A stretch of DNA of 6,864 bases from an uncultured Clostridia bacterium. GTDB taxonomy: Bacteria; Bacillota; Clostridia; UBA1381. Numbering within the stretch: the stretch's first letter is position 1; each line of letters begins with the position of its first letter. Shown piece by piece: positions 6,706 to 6,864 of the stretch. The translations under genes were made by a program, and so were the position numbers. The notes below the pieces were generated by a model. It was not told the DNA's origin, did not search any database, and was given only the letters and a program-made list of their open reading frames with translations. The stretch spans positions 1-6,864 of the forward strand of contig CAKSFY010000118.1 of the NCBI GenBank assembly GCA_934454035.1, given 5' to 3'.

Positions 6706-6772
6706 GCCGATTGTAAAAATCCGAAGAGACGGATTTTAAACGGTTTTAATTTGTTAATGTGTAATGATTTTC
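6706..6772 (-). repeat. Leader repeat copy B: bulged hairpin element upstream of ftsL
   Basis: A 67-bp homologue of 2220-2285 in the same orientation relative to its gene. The fold is the same. An outer stem (6706-6712 with 6738-6744) has one A-A mismatch and one G-U pair. The GTA bulge (6713-6715) is conserved. A perfect inner 8-bp stem (6716-6723 with 6730-6737) closes a 6-nt loop. One inner pair has changed from T-A in copy A (2236:2244) to C-G here (6722:6731), and the G-U pair of copy A (2233:2247) is A-T here. The hairpin ends 35 nt before the ftsL TTG. Confidence 0.7.
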
Positions 6773-6785
6773 TTTGTTTTTGAAT

Positions 6786-6864
6786 CTCTCCACCACCTTC
6801 GGTGGTCCCCCTCTCGCTGCGGCTCGGTCACACCTCGGCTCTGACAGTCCACCGGACTGTCATT
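6786..6864. repeat. GC-rich palindromic intergenic repeat, cut by the right edge
   Basis: Two perfect hairpins frame this stretch. ACCACC/GGTGGT (6792-6797 with 6801-6806) has a 3-nt loop, and TGACAGTCC/GGACTGTCA (6842-6850 with 6854-6862) is a 9-bp stem with a 3-nt loop. Between them CGGCTC occurs twice, at 6820-6825 and 6836-6841. The base composition is much richer in GC than the flanking AT-rich leader element and unlike the coding regions. It has the look of a dispersed palindromic repeat of the kind found between genes in many Clostridia, but only one copy is in view. No coding region is visible from 6671 to 6864. Confidence 0.55.

Noticed and set aside
6716..6737. Attenuator or terminator in the ftsL leader
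   Set aside because: The U-rich stretch on the minus strand is mostly part of the stem itself, and the sequence after it is TACAATCGG, so it does not form a normal intrinsic terminator. Treated as a structured leader element instead.
1..6864. CRISPR array, phage, toxin-antitoxin, transposase or other defence or mobile system
   Set aside because: No regularly spaced repeats, transposase-like protein or unexplained gene was seen. Every sizeable gene belongs to the division and cell wall cluster.

Overview
This window is a section of a division and cell wall (dcw) gene cluster, entirely on the minus strand, so the genes read from right to left. In transcription order they are: an ftsL-type division gene (TTG start), a class B penicillin-binding protein with two PASTA domains (spoVD/pbpB/ftsI type), murE, mraY, an ftsW/spoVE-type SEDS glycosyltransferase, and the first codons of one more gene, probably murG, cut by the left edge. 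The likely host is an anaerobic Firmicute of class Clostridia. The grounds are the gene order, the C-terminal PASTA domains, the DNPR motif in MurE (which marks meso-diaminopimelate rather than lysine addition), moderate-to-low GC content, and GC-rich palindromic repeats between genes. The genus cannot be told from the sequence.

Layout: 6671-6864 is non-coding leader with hairpins and a repeat. ftsL is 6167-6670, followed by a 109-bp gap containing a strong hairpin. The PBP gene is 3820-6057, followed by a 30-bp gap and murE at 2356-3789. A 168-bp gap with a second copy of the leader repeat and another hairpin follows. mraY is 1204-2187, then a 13-bp gap where the ftsW ribosome binding site overlaps the mraY stop codon. 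ftsW is 30-1190, and a new start codon with its own ribosome binding site sits at the left edge.

The proteins act in one pathway. MurE adds the third stem-peptide residue to UDP-MurNAc-dipeptide in the cytoplasm. MraY loads the finished pentapeptide precursor onto undecaprenyl phosphate to make lipid I, and MurG (if present next door) makes lipid II. FtsW polymerises lipid II, the class B PBP crosslinks the strands, and FtsL belongs to the divisome subcomplex that controls the FtsW/PBP pair.

Two things stand out. First, murF and murD, which usually sit between murE and mraY and between mraY and ftsW, are absent. Second, a diverged element of about 66 bp occurs twice, each time about 33 nt upstream of a start codon (mraY and ftsL), and folds into the same bulged hairpin with a compensatory base-pair change. 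This is the best candidate here for something undescribed. The rest is ordinary, conserved cell wall machinery.
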